Shown: positions 50,054 to 62,487 of the stretch, piece after piece
Layout: every line of letters starts with the position of its first letter
How positions within the stretch are numbered: position 1 is the stretch's first letter
NCBI GenBank assembly: GCA_002914845.1
Contig: JXTC01000514.1
Span: forward strand, 149,060 to 213,059
Length of the DNA stretch: 64,000 nucleotides
Direction of reading: 5' to 3'
From: Trema orientale
Taxonomy: Eukaryota; Streptophyta; Magnoliopsida; Rosales; Cannabaceae
Position numbers and translations under genes: made by a program
Notes under the pieces: model-generated
Databases searched by the model: none
Seen by the model: only the letters and a program-made list of their open reading frames with translations
What the model was told of the DNA's origin: nothing

Positions 50054-51507
50054 ATTTGCCTCCATTTTCTTGTGTTTCTAAACACCTACATACTTTTAAT
50101 AATTTATCATTTTATGTCACATATATTCTTGATTTTCCCAGTCCTTACTCAATCAGTCATGTCAAATCCTCATATCTATTTACTAGTAATGTATCATTTT
50201 ATGTCATCTTGATTCTTGATTTTCCAAGTCCTTATTCATGTGTCATGTCATCCCTATTTCTTTCACCTATATATAGATATATAATCATAACATCAATTAC
50301 TGTTTTCTTCTTCAACTTCTTTTACTTGTTCTTCGTAGTAACCAATAATTGATCTTTCCCTCATTAATGGTCCAGGTATGTTATATATATACACATCACT
50401 GTTTGTACATTTTCTGACTTCTAATTAATTGCAGCTTACCCCACTTTGGTTCCCTTTTTTCACATGGGAAAATATCATTCTAAGATAATTGATCTATTAC
50501 CGTTATAATATTACAAGTTACATATATTGCAAATTTATTATTCTCTTTTACGTGGTATTAATTACTTATGAACCAATGTTGGAGCTGGGGGCCATCTAAG
50601 TTGTCTGTTTTTTTAAAAAAAAATTAAAAATTAAAAATTCTCATGTTTGATCACATAATTTTCTTACTAGTGAATAGTAGCTATAGGTCTTTTCCCCCCT
50701 ATTGGGTTTGACCCGAGATGTAAAAGGTGAGGATATAGGTCCAAGTTCCAACTCATTGCGCACCGCATTTACCCTTTTCGTTCTTCAATGCATCTTAAAT
50801 CAGAAACCTCCTTTTTTTATAATTTTTTTTTTCTCTTATTAGTTTCTTCATTCCACTTTCCCTCCCTGATATACTAAAGCTTTGAAGCAGGTTTTATTTG
50901 ATGAATAAGCTTTTTGGAGCAGGTTTTTGCAGAGAAGACCCACCAAGCAATAACCATTGTAGCTACTTACCAAAAAAATAAATAAACAAATTATTCAATT
51001 CCACAGTAATTATTTTCCCTTGTTATAGAAAGCAACGCACTTTGTTGGCCATTATAGATCCCACATGTATATGTATACATATCCATACCATATATAAGCT
51101 GCAGCATGCCTCAAGCACCATTCATGTGATGGCCCGCTTACCAAGTTCCAAGGTGCCATACTAGCTAGTGACATACATAATGTAAGAGTAAGTTAGATAT
51201 AGTCATAAAATGCTATGCATAACATTATTAGTACTAGTTGTTCGAGCAGTAGTCGTAAATTGTAAATGTGAAATTTTGTAGATTTTGTTTGGTAAAATTA
51301 TGTTTTGGTTAAATATTAATTAGCGTGAGAGTTTATAATTAATTCAAAAACTCAAACAATGATACATGATGCATGGCATCTCTTATTATTGTTTATGTAT
51401 TGATCATGAAAATTGTGGAAACATAAATGCATTGTCTATACTTTGATAGATAGACAGATAGATATAATATATATATATATATATATAAATATATATAGAG
51501 AGAGAGA

Positions 51508-51665
51508 GCTAATTCTCACCATCTCAAGTACAATTTCAATATTAGAAAATTGCATTGTAGGCACTTGATGTCATCAAGACGAGAGCGAGCTAATTCTCTC
51601 ACTACCTCAATTACAAATTCAATATTTAGAAGATTGCATTGCAGGCACTTGAGGTCATCAAGACA
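51508..51665 (-). repeat. 81-bp direct repeat, open on the minus strand
   Basis: Two units start GCTAATTCTC at 51508 and 51589. Each ends in a near-palindrome CTTGATGTCATCAAG or CTTGAGGTCATCAAG. The period is 27 codons and the minus strand stays open through both, reading LDDxKCLQCN twice with VVRELARS between them. Coding is unproven; a minisatellite fragment is equally likely. Confidence 0.75.
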
Positions 51666-52702
51666 CTGTGAAGACTCCATATATAAAGAGGTATCAAAAG
51701 ACACAGCTTGCTTTAACAGTACTTAATACTATAAAATCGTACTTTTTCTCGCAGATGGATTCTCCTGCTACAATTTTGTATAATTTTATGCTTATTTTGT
51801 AGCAATCGAAACAGCTTAGTACAGACAGTCCAACACATTTTTCATATCCTTTTGAACTTTGTGCCGCTCACCAGTCTTTATTGTTTTATGTACCTTATGT
51901 GTATTCCTATAATATTGCATACGTCTTATTGGGTTTTACTTATGCTTTAATTCACCTTGCCTAAGCATCCACCGATACAATCAAGTACTATTGACTTTAA
52001 ACAAATAGGATCAGATATTATTGTCCTAGAATGCACTTTGTTTTTCCTAGGGTGGTGCAAAAATGCAATGCTAAATGAATTTATAAAAGAAATGTATAAA
52101 TATATTCACATGATAAAGGCATGAATTTGGGAATTTTACTGAGTACAAGAAAATATTTCTTGATAGTGAAAGTTTATGAAACGTCAAGAATAATGTTAAG
52201 GCCTCACAACTCTTGTATGATAATAAGTTAATAATCCTGACTCATGCACTACTTCCTGGTTCACATATTTATGGGTAAGAGGACTGCTATGTTAGTCGCG
52301 ACCGACAAATCTTAGTTGTCTATCTAGGTAGATTTTCACCGTGGGATCCACAGAAATGGATAATTGAGATGTATTCATGACTGATGCAAGCATCAAACTT
52401 TAAGTAAAAAGGTAATAACTGTTATAAGAGCTTTTTTGAGATGAACTGATATAAGAGTTAGGAGGTCTAGTAGTAATATATATTCTTTCGTCAAATCACA
52501 TGATTTGATATTATGAGATAAAGATTATTAATTAAACTTTAATTGCATTTTTTTTGTCAACGAATTATATTTTTAAATCCATTTTGGTTCCTAAACTTTA
52601 AAAATGTCTCAAGACTTGGCACAAAAGTTATAATTATATCACATTTGAACAACCACATTATAAATCAAGGACAACTGGAAAAAAAAAAAATTAAAAACAT
52701 AA

Positions 52703-52883
52703 GCTCATGGTTGTATATCATAAGGCATTTGAAAGCTTCGGGACAAATTATAAAACATAATCCGGGTGTAAAGTGAAAAAATAAAAAATAAAAAAAACAT
52801 AGCTCGTGGTTGTATTATAAGGCAGTTGAAAGTTTAGGGACTAGAATTTAAGAAAAACATAATTTAGGTGTAAAGTCGAAAAC
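52703..52883. repeat. 99-bp imperfect tandem duplication
   Basis: GCTCATGGTTGTATATCATA at 52703 and GCTCGTGGTTGTATTATAAG at 52802 begin two diverged units that both end near GGTGTAAAGT. Confidence 0.8.
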
Positions 52884-53081
52884 ATTCTGAAATTTAGAGG
52901 TTAGATCTATGATTCAAGGCTAATTAAAAGAATTAACCCCATTAATAGCTGGACTCCCAAGTCCCTTTAAAAATAAAATCCAAGCTAAGATTATTGAGTC
53001 AACACGCGTAATCTCGGTTGGATTTTGCATTAAGGTGAGAAATGAATGTGAAAAAAAAAAAAAAAAAAGTCAGCCAAGAAG

Positions 53082-53288
53082 CACGTGTAGGAGAGGAATC
53101 AACCACTTCAAGAGTTATGTGCTTGGCGATTTGTTAATTCCCTAAACACGAGCTTTGTCGATTGGAACAAGCAGATAGAGACACGTGTTCCTTCGTGAAT
53201 TGCTGGCTTCGATTATATAGTTTGAGTAACATGACAAGCCGGTGATCTTAACGCACTACCCGCCTGGAAAGAAGATCCTTTACACGTG
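53082..53288. promoter_or_regulatory. three G-box/ABRE cores (CACGTG) at 100-bp spacing
   Basis: CACGTG lies at 53082-53087, 53182-53187 and 53283-53288, embedded in GCACGTGTAG, ACACGTGTTC and TACACGTGTA. The context is ACGTG-core, like abscisic-acid or light-responsive promoters. The nearest gene, STIG1-like, starts 1 kb downstream, so the target is uncertain. Confidence 0.5.
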
Positions 53289-53550
53289 TACGTACGGTCA
53301 CCCCGTTTTTCTCCTCCTTGGACCAATCAATATAGGTCTCTTTTCCTTTTTTTCCTTTTTCTTATTTCATAGAACACGCAATAATTATATACATACTGTT
53401 ATACAGCATAATTACTCTTGGTAGCACAATAATTAAGCATATAGTTTTGCTATATATTATGTAGGTAAACTATTCCCCATTACAAGCTAGCTATACTTTT
53501 CTCTTTAATTTTGTATATGAAATGCAAGTTAATTGGTTATCGGTTAGTGT

Positions 53551-53738
53551 AATAACTTTTTTTTCCCTTCATAAATTATATATGTTTATATGGTATGGTT
53601 CAACTTTATTGATTAATATGCGAGTTGAAGTTTATTTTTTTATTCCCTCTAATAACTTTTTTTTTCCCTTCATAAATTATATATGTTTATATGGTATGGT
53701 TCAACTTTATTGATTAATATGCGAGTTGAAGTTTATTA
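53551..53738. repeat. 100-bp recent tandem duplication
   Basis: Two almost identical units (53551 and 53651), each with CATAAATTATATATGTTTAT and TTGATTAATATGCGAGTTGA, differ mainly by one T in a poly-T run. This is a young duplication. Confidence 0.9.
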
Positions 53739-54325
53739 TTCGAACCTTCTTCTCTTATTTTTATTCCCTCTAATGCCTATGGAGTGTCAGCGTTCTGGAA
53801 AATATAGAAATGTAAATGGGATTCACACAGAAAATATTTATTTACAGCTATGTCTATATATAGTATTTTCATATTTAAGGTCAAATTCTTAGCTGAATAA
53901 ATTAATACAATTTCCCATTCAGGGTCAATTTAACAACTTAAGAGGATGCACCTAAGCTTTTCCTCTGCTCTTATCACGGAGTAGTACGCATTTAAATACT
54001 AAAGTAAACATCTAGAAAGTTGTACGAATATAAACCATGATAGCTATAACTAGCTAGCTAGCCGAAAATGACAGTAGAATTAGCTAAAAGTCAAGCACAC
54101 ATAAATAACATTTCATGCACGAACCGAGAATCTAGGCTACAAATAAGCTATATACTTTCAAAACCTTGGCATATTTTCATGCAATTGGAGGCATTTCTAC
54201 CTCGTTTTATGGAATATTTTATAACAAAACTTGCAATTTAAACCACCCTTCACCTCCCTTAGCTTACACTCTTGTATGGTACCCGTGAAACAATAAGCAA
54301 ACAATAAGCCCGATATTGAGAAAGA

Positions 54326-54841
54326 ATGGCCAATTTCCTTATCAAAACCTCAACCATTCTCTCCCTAATCATCCCACTAGTACTACTATCCATTCTCCAA
54401 AACTCTCAACTAGCAATCTCAACGTCAACAAACGACATTGATGATCAATATGTCGAAGACGACAACGACAACGACGACGACGACAATGAAGAGTCTTACA
54501 TCCTCGACGAGAGCCCCTCGAACGTCCGATCGAGAAGCCGGTTCTTGGCGAGCTACATCATAAAGAAGGGAACGCACTGTGACCCCGTGAAGTACAACAT
54601 ATGCAATGGGGTAGCAGCCAACAAAGGGAAGAGCCTCCTCTACTGCTGCAAAACGCATTGTCGTAACGTCCTTGGAGACCGCAACAACTGCGGGAGATGT
54701 GGCCATAAGTGCAAGTTTGGGGAGCGTTGCTGTAATGGAAGCTGCACCAATGTCTTGTTCAGTAAAAACCATTGTGGCAAGTGTGATAAGCAATGCAAGA
54801 AAGGAGTTGCATGCGATTATGGATATTGTGGTTATGCATAA
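54326..54841 (+). CDS. STIG1-like secreted cysteine-rich protein
   Basis: Intronless gene of 171 residues. A hydrophobic signal peptide (about 1-31) is followed by a very acidic, low-complexity stretch of about 25 residues with runs of Asp and Asn (DDNDNDDDDNEE), then RSRSRFLAS and the STIG1 domain with sixteen cysteines in the family spacing: CDPVKYNICN, YCCKTHCRNV, NNCGRCGHKC, ERCCNGSC, HCGKCDKQC, and CDYGYC near the end. STIG1 proteins are secreted into stigma exudate or the apoplast; tomato STIG1 binds pollen receptor kinases, and other members act in roots and stress. The acidic spacer before the domain is longer than I expect for the family. Tissue role cannot be told from the sequence. 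Confidence 0.95.
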   Translation: MANFLIKTSTILSLIIPLVLLSILQNSQLAISTSTNDIDDQYVEDDNDNDDDDNEESYILDESPSNVRSRSRFLASYIIKKGTHCDPVKYNICNGVAANKGKSLLYCCKTHCRNVLGDRNNCGRCGHKCKFGERCCNGSCTNVLFSKNHCGKCDKQCKKGVACDYGYCGYA

Positions 54842-55832
54842 TTAATAGTACGTACTACGTTATCATATATATTATGATTTTTGATAAGATCATACAGAAA
54901 GATATATATTAATGAGTTTATAATTGTTAAATGTTATGTTACAAATTTTGAGTTACGTACTCTAAGGGTATTTGGATATGATCTCTGTATCTAAAACTTT
55001 AGCTTGATTATAAGTTCCATTTATACGTAATTTATATGTCACAATAAATAATTAATGAACGTCCTTTTTTTTTTTCCCCTGGTGTGTTCCTTCTACACAC
55101 ACATGCATATTTTTCATTTTCAGCTTCTTGTCCTTTCTTATGAAAATAAAATAAAAGAAGAATAAATTATACATGCAGTTGGATACTGCTTTTATTTTCT
55201 TCCTATTTCTTAAACTATACTTTATTTGTTATTAACTTTTTCACTGCTTTCTTGAATATCACTCGAGTGAGTCATAACTCCACAACTCGTGCTCTTTTAC
55301 ATTTGAAACAGTATTTACTTTTTGTAATTTTATTCTTATTTGTCCTAATTAACGGAAGCTGCGAGTACGGTCCAAAGACTCCAAACCATTTCTCAATGCA
55401 TTAGAACCTCCACCTAGCTACCTGAGTCTTTTCAATATTCATGGGTAAATGAGATAATTATCTTGGGTTTTGGTTATTTCATACTTATTTTTCAGAATTG
55501 GGCGGCGCATATGAGGTGCCATATGTATTGATTCTTACATGGGTCATCGGATGTATGTATTCCAAAAATAGGATGAGAGGCTGAGTTCCTCTTTGGAAAA
55601 CGTTGCATTATATATAAAGGTCTCAATCCAATTTTTTTTTTTTAACCTATCTATAGGTATTTTTTTTAGCCGTTATGATTCAATAACTAGCATAATTTGG
55701 GTAATTAAAAAAAAATACTCATTATTTGTTACTTTTCTCTTTCCAATTTTTATCATGAAAAGACATAAGTAATGAATTTTAATTAGGCAAAATAATACAT
55801 TAAAAAAAAATACCTGTTGGATTGGCTGGTGT

Positions 55833-55871
<39 letters not shown>

Positions 55872-56619
55872 TCTAACACAACCTTTTTCTTTTTATTTAT
55901 TTACTTTTCAAACTTATTTTATATGTATGGTTTTTTCTCCCCAGTAGGCCTGATTCTTCTCACCGTGATCCCACCTTTTTTTTTGTAAGTTGTACTTGTT
56001 AAACGTTATTAATTTAAGAATTAAATGCCAAAAAAAAAAATCTTGATGTTTGACATTTCTGCATTTTAAATTATATGTTTTAGTTTCTGAAAAAAAAAAA
56101 CCTTCATATTTGAAATTCAAAAAATTTATACCTTCCGTCCATATTTTGCCTAATTTATGTTAGTTCAAATGAACTCTTTTGTGATTTAAAAAAACAAATA
56201 AAGTCTTTTGTAAATGTTTTAATTGTTTTGAAACAAGAATAACATAACCTAAATTTAGATTTGCAATGTTTTGGAACTAATTTGTCAAAATATGGAAAAA
56301 TAGTACAAATTTTTTGAATTTTAAAATGCGAATTTTTTTAATGAAACTAAAACTGAATATTTAAATTGCAAAAGAGTCAGAGCTCAAAGATTTTTTTTTT
56401 CAGTTAATTCATAATTTAATTTTATGTATAAATTTGTTAGGGAAAAAAAAAAGACGAATTAAGATTGCTACTTCTTTTTTCGTGTGTGTTCAATTTTGTT
56501 TACTATAAATTTTTTTTTAGGAGAGCGTTTATCATAAATTAATCCACCAACACCTCCACTTTGTTGTTTATACATTCACGAAAGCAATTAAATATCATTG
56601 CATTCAATAATCAAGATTC
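54842..56619. other. intergenic, one MITE copy
   Basis: Contains the AT-microsatellite-flanked MITE copy 4, poly-A and poly-T tracts, and otherwise nothing recognisable. Confidence 0.6.
55619..55834 (+). mobile_element. AT-microsatellite-flanked MITE, copy 4 (diverged)
   Basis: Begins TCTCAATCCAATTTTTTTT with CCTATCTATAGGTATTTTT and ends TACCTGTTGGATTGGCTGGT, matching the ends of copies 1-3. TATATATA precedes it and an (AT)n run of about 35 bases follows. The internal part is shortened. Confidence 0.7.
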
Positions 56620-58350
56620 TATAACTGTCACGACCCAAACTCTCGGCTAATGGCAGAAAATGAATTTTATAAGTGGAAATTCAAAAGCTGTTCTTGAAAA
56701 ATTTATAAAAATAAATTTTAAAAGAAAAATTCTCACAGTTTTACGAACACCATTAGACGTAAATCGTTAATGAATTATTAAAATAAACCAAGCATCACTG
56801 TCAGCAGTCTCACAATCCAGCACACAAATTATACAGATTGGGTCCGTGGAACGGGCCCTTAAGTGTTTCATATAAGCCAAGATAAATAACAAAGTTATTT
56901 TACGTAGTTACCAATTTCCAACACGTTAATTAAATCCTCTCTAATCAGCTCCTGAATCTCCAAAATCACACTGAGCACTACCTGAGAGGGGGAAAGTAAG
57001 GGGATGAGCGTTCACATGCTTAGTAGGAATTCAGTTACCTTTTGGATGGATGCAATTTTATAAACTTGCATGGTTAGTACCTTTAAATCTATTTATAAAT
57101 CAAATTTATAAACCATTGGTATCCAGAATAATCACATATTCAAAAATAAATCCAAAAACACATTATTGTATGTATCATACATCAACAAGAATACAAGTGA
57201 GCTCTCATCCTCCCATCACGGTCCTGTAATATCTATGTGGAAGAGGTACCCAGCATCCTGACACTACCCATAGGTGTATCAGATAAATCCTGTGCAGGGG
57301 CTTAGGTCTCTCACCTAGCGATACAACAACTCGTCAGCAATCTAAGAATACCGCAATGCTATAATGGAACTCAAGTGTGTGATCCTATGGTATATACAAT
57401 ATGTAATAGTTCACCACAACCATGCATCCAGTAATCAAATCATGCTTTAAAAATCTAACTTGGCGTTATTCTGGGATAGCCTGTAAATGAGGAGCACAGT
57501 ACTACTGTTTTACCCCATAATCACAATGTAAAAGTATTGTATAATAATCTATACAGTCTAATCCTAGTATAACCCAACAGTTTACAGCAATTAATCAAAC
57601 CATTGTAAAATCACGATTTTTCATAAATAAATTTTAATATAATTAAAATTCAAAATATATTTAAAAATTAATTGAATCCCTACCTTGATACAGTAATAAT
57701 ACCAGGCTAAAGATGCTCGAAGTATCCCCCATTGGTCACTCAAGTGTTCGAACAGCAGTTTCCGGTTCCTGGTAAGTCCACTTGAAGAATCGGATCTATC
57801 GAGCTTCGCTGCCACTGTCGTCACTGCTGTCAACCCGATGCACCACCCCGCGGTCATCTCTGGTCACTGACGATCAAAACCCGACCGGCTACGCCTGAAA
57901 CGGAGCTCCGATGTCCAAGATCTAGCCCTCCAAAGTTACCACCTCCGGCGCGATTTTCTGACGATAGCTCTGCTGTCTGACACTGTCTTGCGTCACCACC
58001 AGCACGTATGAGCTCGTCCCGCCATTACCGATCACCTCCAAGTGGTTGCTCTGTCAAATTCGTCTCTATAAGATTTTTACCACTTTTACCATTTTTACCA
58101 ACTTTGTAAAAAGTTATATTTGTGTAATTATTTTGGTTAAGTAATTTATTTACCTGAGATAAATATATGAAGTGAAAGAGGGTTAAAAATCATGAATAAT
58201 TACAGTTGATAAAAATAAAAATGATATCCGGAAGGAGGTAAATTTTAATTAGAAAAAGAGGATATTTTTCTAAATAATTACAAAAAGTGGTATTATTGTA
58301 ATTTTTGAATTTTTGAGTGTAACTAATGCTCGGGATCTCGAAACTGAGTT
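56620..58350. repeat. unclassified interspersed repeat-like segment
   Basis: The stretch starting CTGTCACGACCCAAACTCTC is GC-richer than its surroundings and has phrases such as GGGGATGAGCGTTCACATGC and AAGAGGTACCCAGCATCCTG. These resemble noncoding parts of dispersed plant elements as I remember them. No coding domain, terminal repeat or target duplication is visible, so I assign no family. If it derives from an LTR retroelement it is an old, noncoding remnant. Confidence 0.35.
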
Positions 58351-58369
58351 CTGACTTCAAATTTGGCGC

Positions 58370-58685
58370 TAGATAGGGTGTCGAGAACTAGATAATATGT
58401 ATAGGAACTTGACAGATAAAAAAAAAAAGTGTATTTGAGTGTTTAGTACCATACAGGGTGTCAAGAGTGCTAGACATGGTGTCGAGCCATGCTAAATAGG
58501 GTGTCGAGCCATTCTAAACAGGTTGTAGAGTGGTGCAAGATAAAGTGTCTAGCAATTCGAAAGAAAGAAAAAATATATGCATGTATATATATATATTTTT
58601 TTGAGTTTTACAATAGAAAATAGCGTCGAAAGTGCTAAACAAAGTGTCGAGAAGTGCTAGACAAGATGTCTAATAACTCGACCTC
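58370..58685. repeat. degenerate minisatellite around GTGTCGAG
   Basis: Motifs GGGTGTCGAG, GGTGTCGAGCCAT, GTGTCTAGCAATTCG, GTGTCGAGAAGTGCTAG and related forms repeat about ten times with spacing of about 22-26 bp or its multiples, often with GCTAAA or GCTAGAC before them. An AT-rich insertion interrupts the array near 58570-58610. Confidence 0.8.
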
Positions 58686-59084
58686 CCTTGTTTAGCCAGA
58701 ATATAGACCCTTAATGAGATAAGTATTAAAAGTATTTTTAGATTTAAAATAATTTAAAACTTGAGAAAATATGTAACTCATCAAAACATTATCAAGAGTG
58801 ATGTATTCCCTAAAATACACTATACTATTTTGCAAAGAACATGAACGAAGTGATTTGGCCGGTTTTTGGAATATGATTTTTTTGTTTTAACCAACACTAG
58901 TATAATTATTTACATACCAAGTAATACCTTGAAACTATAGACATAAATATTTATATTTTTTTTATGTTTTCTGAAAATATGTATGTTTACTATATAACAA
59001 TTCCCCCCGTTATAGTATTTCAATTATGTGTGGATGAAATTTATTTCGTTCAGTGACAAAATTATCTATATATATATATATAAA

Positions 59085-62000
59085 ATAGTGTGAGAACGTG
59101 CCAAAGGCACGTGGCTGGTTTAGTGACAGCATAACAGAAAGTAACTTCTTATATGCAGATATCAAGACAGTCAAAATAGTGCTTTGATGTATGGACATTA
59201 TAGTAAGCATCCATATGGACAAAGTATATAGTACATTATAAGAGTAAAATGCAGTTCATTCGTATGTATTTTTTTTTTCACTGCAAAAATTGGCTCATTT
59301 TGCTTTCATATGATTGTATGAGCTAAACTATTACGAAACTAAGATTAACTTGTCTAATCTAACACTTGTGTATTACTTTGATAAATAGACAACTTGAGAG
59401 TATCATATTTCGCTATCAGTATGGTCAATGTCAAAGCTAGTTGTTGCCGGAGTTGATTCACTTCAAATGCCTCTTGATTGGATCCAATACGGAGTTAATA
59501 TAAAGGTGCAACAAAAACAAATTTTACATGCCACAAATTATATGTAATGGCCTCCTGTACTTGGTAAAAGTTCTAATCTCTAAAACCAGTCAAGACCTGT
59601 GTGTTAGACATCTAAATTTTAGTTATATAAACAATTTTATATAAAATTAATCAACAGATAATACAATAGACAGAAGTAGAGAAGTCCTGTATTTAGTAAT
59701 TAGCAGACAAAAAGAATTTGTGATGAACACATTAACAAGTACTATTTACTATTTTGTAAAATTCAACAAAGATTTTCGTCATATTTCTTATCCACAAAAG
59801 TACAATATGATAATACTAATTCCTAAGAAACTCCAACACTCGCATTAAGTTCACAATAAACTCCAATAATTAGAATGTGAGCTTATCAAGTAATTCAAAA
59901 GCTCAAAAGTTTGTGTAAATAAGAAATGACATCTTCAAAAAATAGATTGGAATCATGTATAATTACCACTACATTTATAATATCAGCACTTTATATAAAT
60001 CACTGCAAAATATATTATCAGACTGAGATTAAGGATATATTATATAACTTTAATTTGTGGTGACTTTGTATTTAAGAACTGAACATAAATCACACACAAA
60101 TATCTAACATAAAACGTAAAGTAGCAGTAGCACATTACTCGACATTTCTACTCTCCATCCTATTATAGAGAAACAAAATGAATTATCTCTTTATTAAATA
60201 CAACCATTGGCTCCTAATAGAAGTTAGAGTACCTTGTTGTTGTAAAATTTAGCTATCTACCTACTCTCTTCGACATGTGCAATAGGCATGCTTATTCCCT
60301 CAGAAAGAAAATACACTAGAAGAATCTTATAGAAAAAGGGGCCAACTTTTCTACTTATTGTTTTATAAGATAAAAAAACACCTATAGATTTTTACTTATT
60401 ACTTACCACATTCTTCTGTAGTATATGCAATCCAAGCTAAAGCTGAGAGATTACAATAACAGCTTTCAAGTGGTTAGAAAAATCAGATCGCCTTCCTTCA
60501 ATCAACTTATTTGCTTTTGTGATTACTTCATTCACTATTTTGAGAAATTCAGCCAATCTTACTAGGGTCTGATTTCTACATAATGGGAGCAAAACCTTAT
60601 TTTACATATCAAGAATCCGTTTACAGGGAACGGCACTGCATTAGATATATTTAATCAATAAAATACCAATCAATCTCTCCTTTTTCTTAATTGGAATTTC
60701 ATATTCGATGTTTTAAACTTGGTTAAATCTTTTACCAACATAAGCAGTATCTACCAAATAGATCACTCTGAAATAGTAATACAAAAGTAAACAGAGGATA
60801 ATTTTTGCCCAGAATTATCTTTAATCGACAAAAGAAAAGAAAAGGAAAAAAACAAATCACACTGTATTAAATTAGGACAATACAAATATAGAGTTTCTCC
60901 TTTGCGTCTAAAGTTGAAATTGTAATAATTTTAACAGTAAGGTGTAACCAAATCCAACTTCTCAACCAATACTATTCTATTAAAATAAAGTAAACCAATG
61001 TACATTGCTACCATGTAGCAAATCCACCTCAATCGATAATCAGCTAATAATAAATAAATTCACAAGGCCAGATGCCTTTGGATCCAAACATAAACAATTT
61101 CCCCATTATAGCAAAGTAACAGATATAGCCTCACATAATTTCGTATGAGTGTGCTCAGAGTTAGTTATGAATTCATTAATCAAACATAGTTTACTACTCA
61201 ATACCAGAACCCAACATATACTAAGAACAATTCCACTATTTTTAAAGCTCACAAACTTTATTCAATATTGGACCATCCTATATCCAAATAAGTAATAGGA
61301 ATCTGACAATTCAATATTAAGATCCCCAAAAAAGATTCGAATCAAGTTTTTTTTTTCTTTTTTTTTCACTCTCATTTCATAAGTTGAAAGTCTGAAACCA
61401 AACTAGGAAATTATAAATAAATATTAGTATAAAAAGTTGACGAACCTTGGTTTGGTTAACCTTGATGAGGAGGTCCCTGAGAATAGCACAAGTTTCTTAG
61501 GGAATCTTTGTAACGTCAAGGACCTATCCTCCGATATTCTCCACAGCAGGCGAATCCTAGCCAAGATCATAAAATAACCCTAAATAATAGGGTAATATGG
61601 CTACATTACTGAAGTAGAGTTAGAAGAGGCATTCCTACCATAAGTATACCACACATATCATGGAACAATGGTCCATTACGCAAATATTGATCATTTCAAA
61701 GTCAAAAGAATTCCACAAAAGCTTTAATTAATACAAATTTTAACAGCAAAGGATACACATGGTCGTTTATATTTACAAAGAATAAAAAGGAAATTAAGGT
61801 CACGATAATTTTCATAGAAATTAACCCTACTAATAATCTGTTATTAGTAGACTTTATACATGCAAACAATCACAATTATTTAGCTTTGGATTAAAACTTT
61901 ATACATGCAACTCTACTTTACTCACAAAGTTTACCCCTTTATTATTCTCACTTGAAAATTTTAGACTTTACTATTCTTCTCCTTAGAATTAAAAGCACCA

Positions 62001-62323
62001 GGTTAGTTACACAAACCAAAAAGAAGGGAACAGACAAACCCACAAAGAAAAGGAAAAGAAATTACCTAGCTGAACTTTCGATCAAGAACTAAGCAGAGCG
62101 AGAGATCAGCCAGTACAACAGAAAATTCAAGAGAGTGCAAGATAAGTGGCAAGAAAGATAAGCACTGCCGGGTGAAAGAAAACGTGTCAAGTGCGAGTAA
62201 GAAAATTTTTTTGAGGTGGGCTATTTCATCCTTTAGATCAAAACTTAAATAGACGATCGAGATTAAAACTCAATTAAAGCAAGTAAAAAAGCACAAAATG
62301 TCATCCACGCTTCTTATATTAGA
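59085..62323 (-). mobile_element. Helitron copy 1 with captured CAP gene fragment
   Basis: Read on the minus strand the element starts TCTAATATAAGAAGCGTGGA (5' end at 62323) and ends with hairpin ACGTGCC-TTT-GGCACGT (59096-59112) followed 11 bases later by CACACTAT (59085). A hairpin 10-12 bases before a CTRR end and a TC start are Helitron hallmarks; the terminal base here is T rather than G. Length 3239 bp. No Rep/helicase gene, so non-autonomous. Its interior holds three exon fragments of a cyclase-associated protein gene. Copy 2 lies directly next to it in the same orientation. Confidence 0.8.
60233..61560 (-). pseudogene. captured CAP (cyclase-associated protein) fragment in Helitron copy 1
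   Basis: Three exon-like pieces lie in gene order on the minus strand. About 61446-61560 encodes VENIGG, VLDVTKI and LLIKVNQTK; about 60407-60572 encodes LAEFLK, NEVITKANKLIEGRRSDF and NHLKAV; about 60233-60298 encodes SMPIAHVEES and FYNNK. They match the N-terminal domain of CAP, an actin-monomer recycling protein, and are separated by introns with GT/AG-like borders. So genomic DNA, not mRNA, was captured. In-frame stops occur in each piece (for example after VENIGG), so no CAP protein can be made. Confidence 0.85.
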
Positions 62324-62486
62324 CTAGTGTGAGAACGTGCCAAAGGCACGTGGCTGGTTTAGTGACAGCATAATAGAAAGCAACTTCTTATATGCAGATA
62401 TCAAAACAGTCAAATTAGTGCTTTGATATATGGACATAGTAAGCATCCATATGGATAAAGTATATAGTACATTATAAGAGCAAAAT

Positions 62487-62487
62487 N
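62487..62487. other. single N: collapsed gap in Helitron copy 2
   Basis: Left of the N the sequence matches copy 1 up to about 59247; right of it the match resumes at about 59858. About 610 bases are absent. A true deletion ending exactly at an N is unlikely. Confidence 0.75.

Larger units (their letters stand above)
50054..54325. other. intergenic region with tandem duplications
   Basis: No gene is supported. It contains an 81-bp duplication (51508-51665), a 99-bp duplication (52703-52883), three CACGTG boxes at 53082, 53182 and 53283, and a 100-bp duplication (53551-53738). The STIG1-like promoter occupies the right end. Confidence 0.6.

Noticed and set aside
54425-54793. Minus-strand open frame of 122 codons
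   Set aside because: Antisense of the STIG1-like coding region, with a poly-Val stretch opposite the Asp codons.
59440-59510. Possible second captured gene piece in Helitron copy 1 (frame with FEVNQLRQQLALTLT)
   Set aside because: Too short to assign to any family, and the corresponding part of copy 2 is missing.
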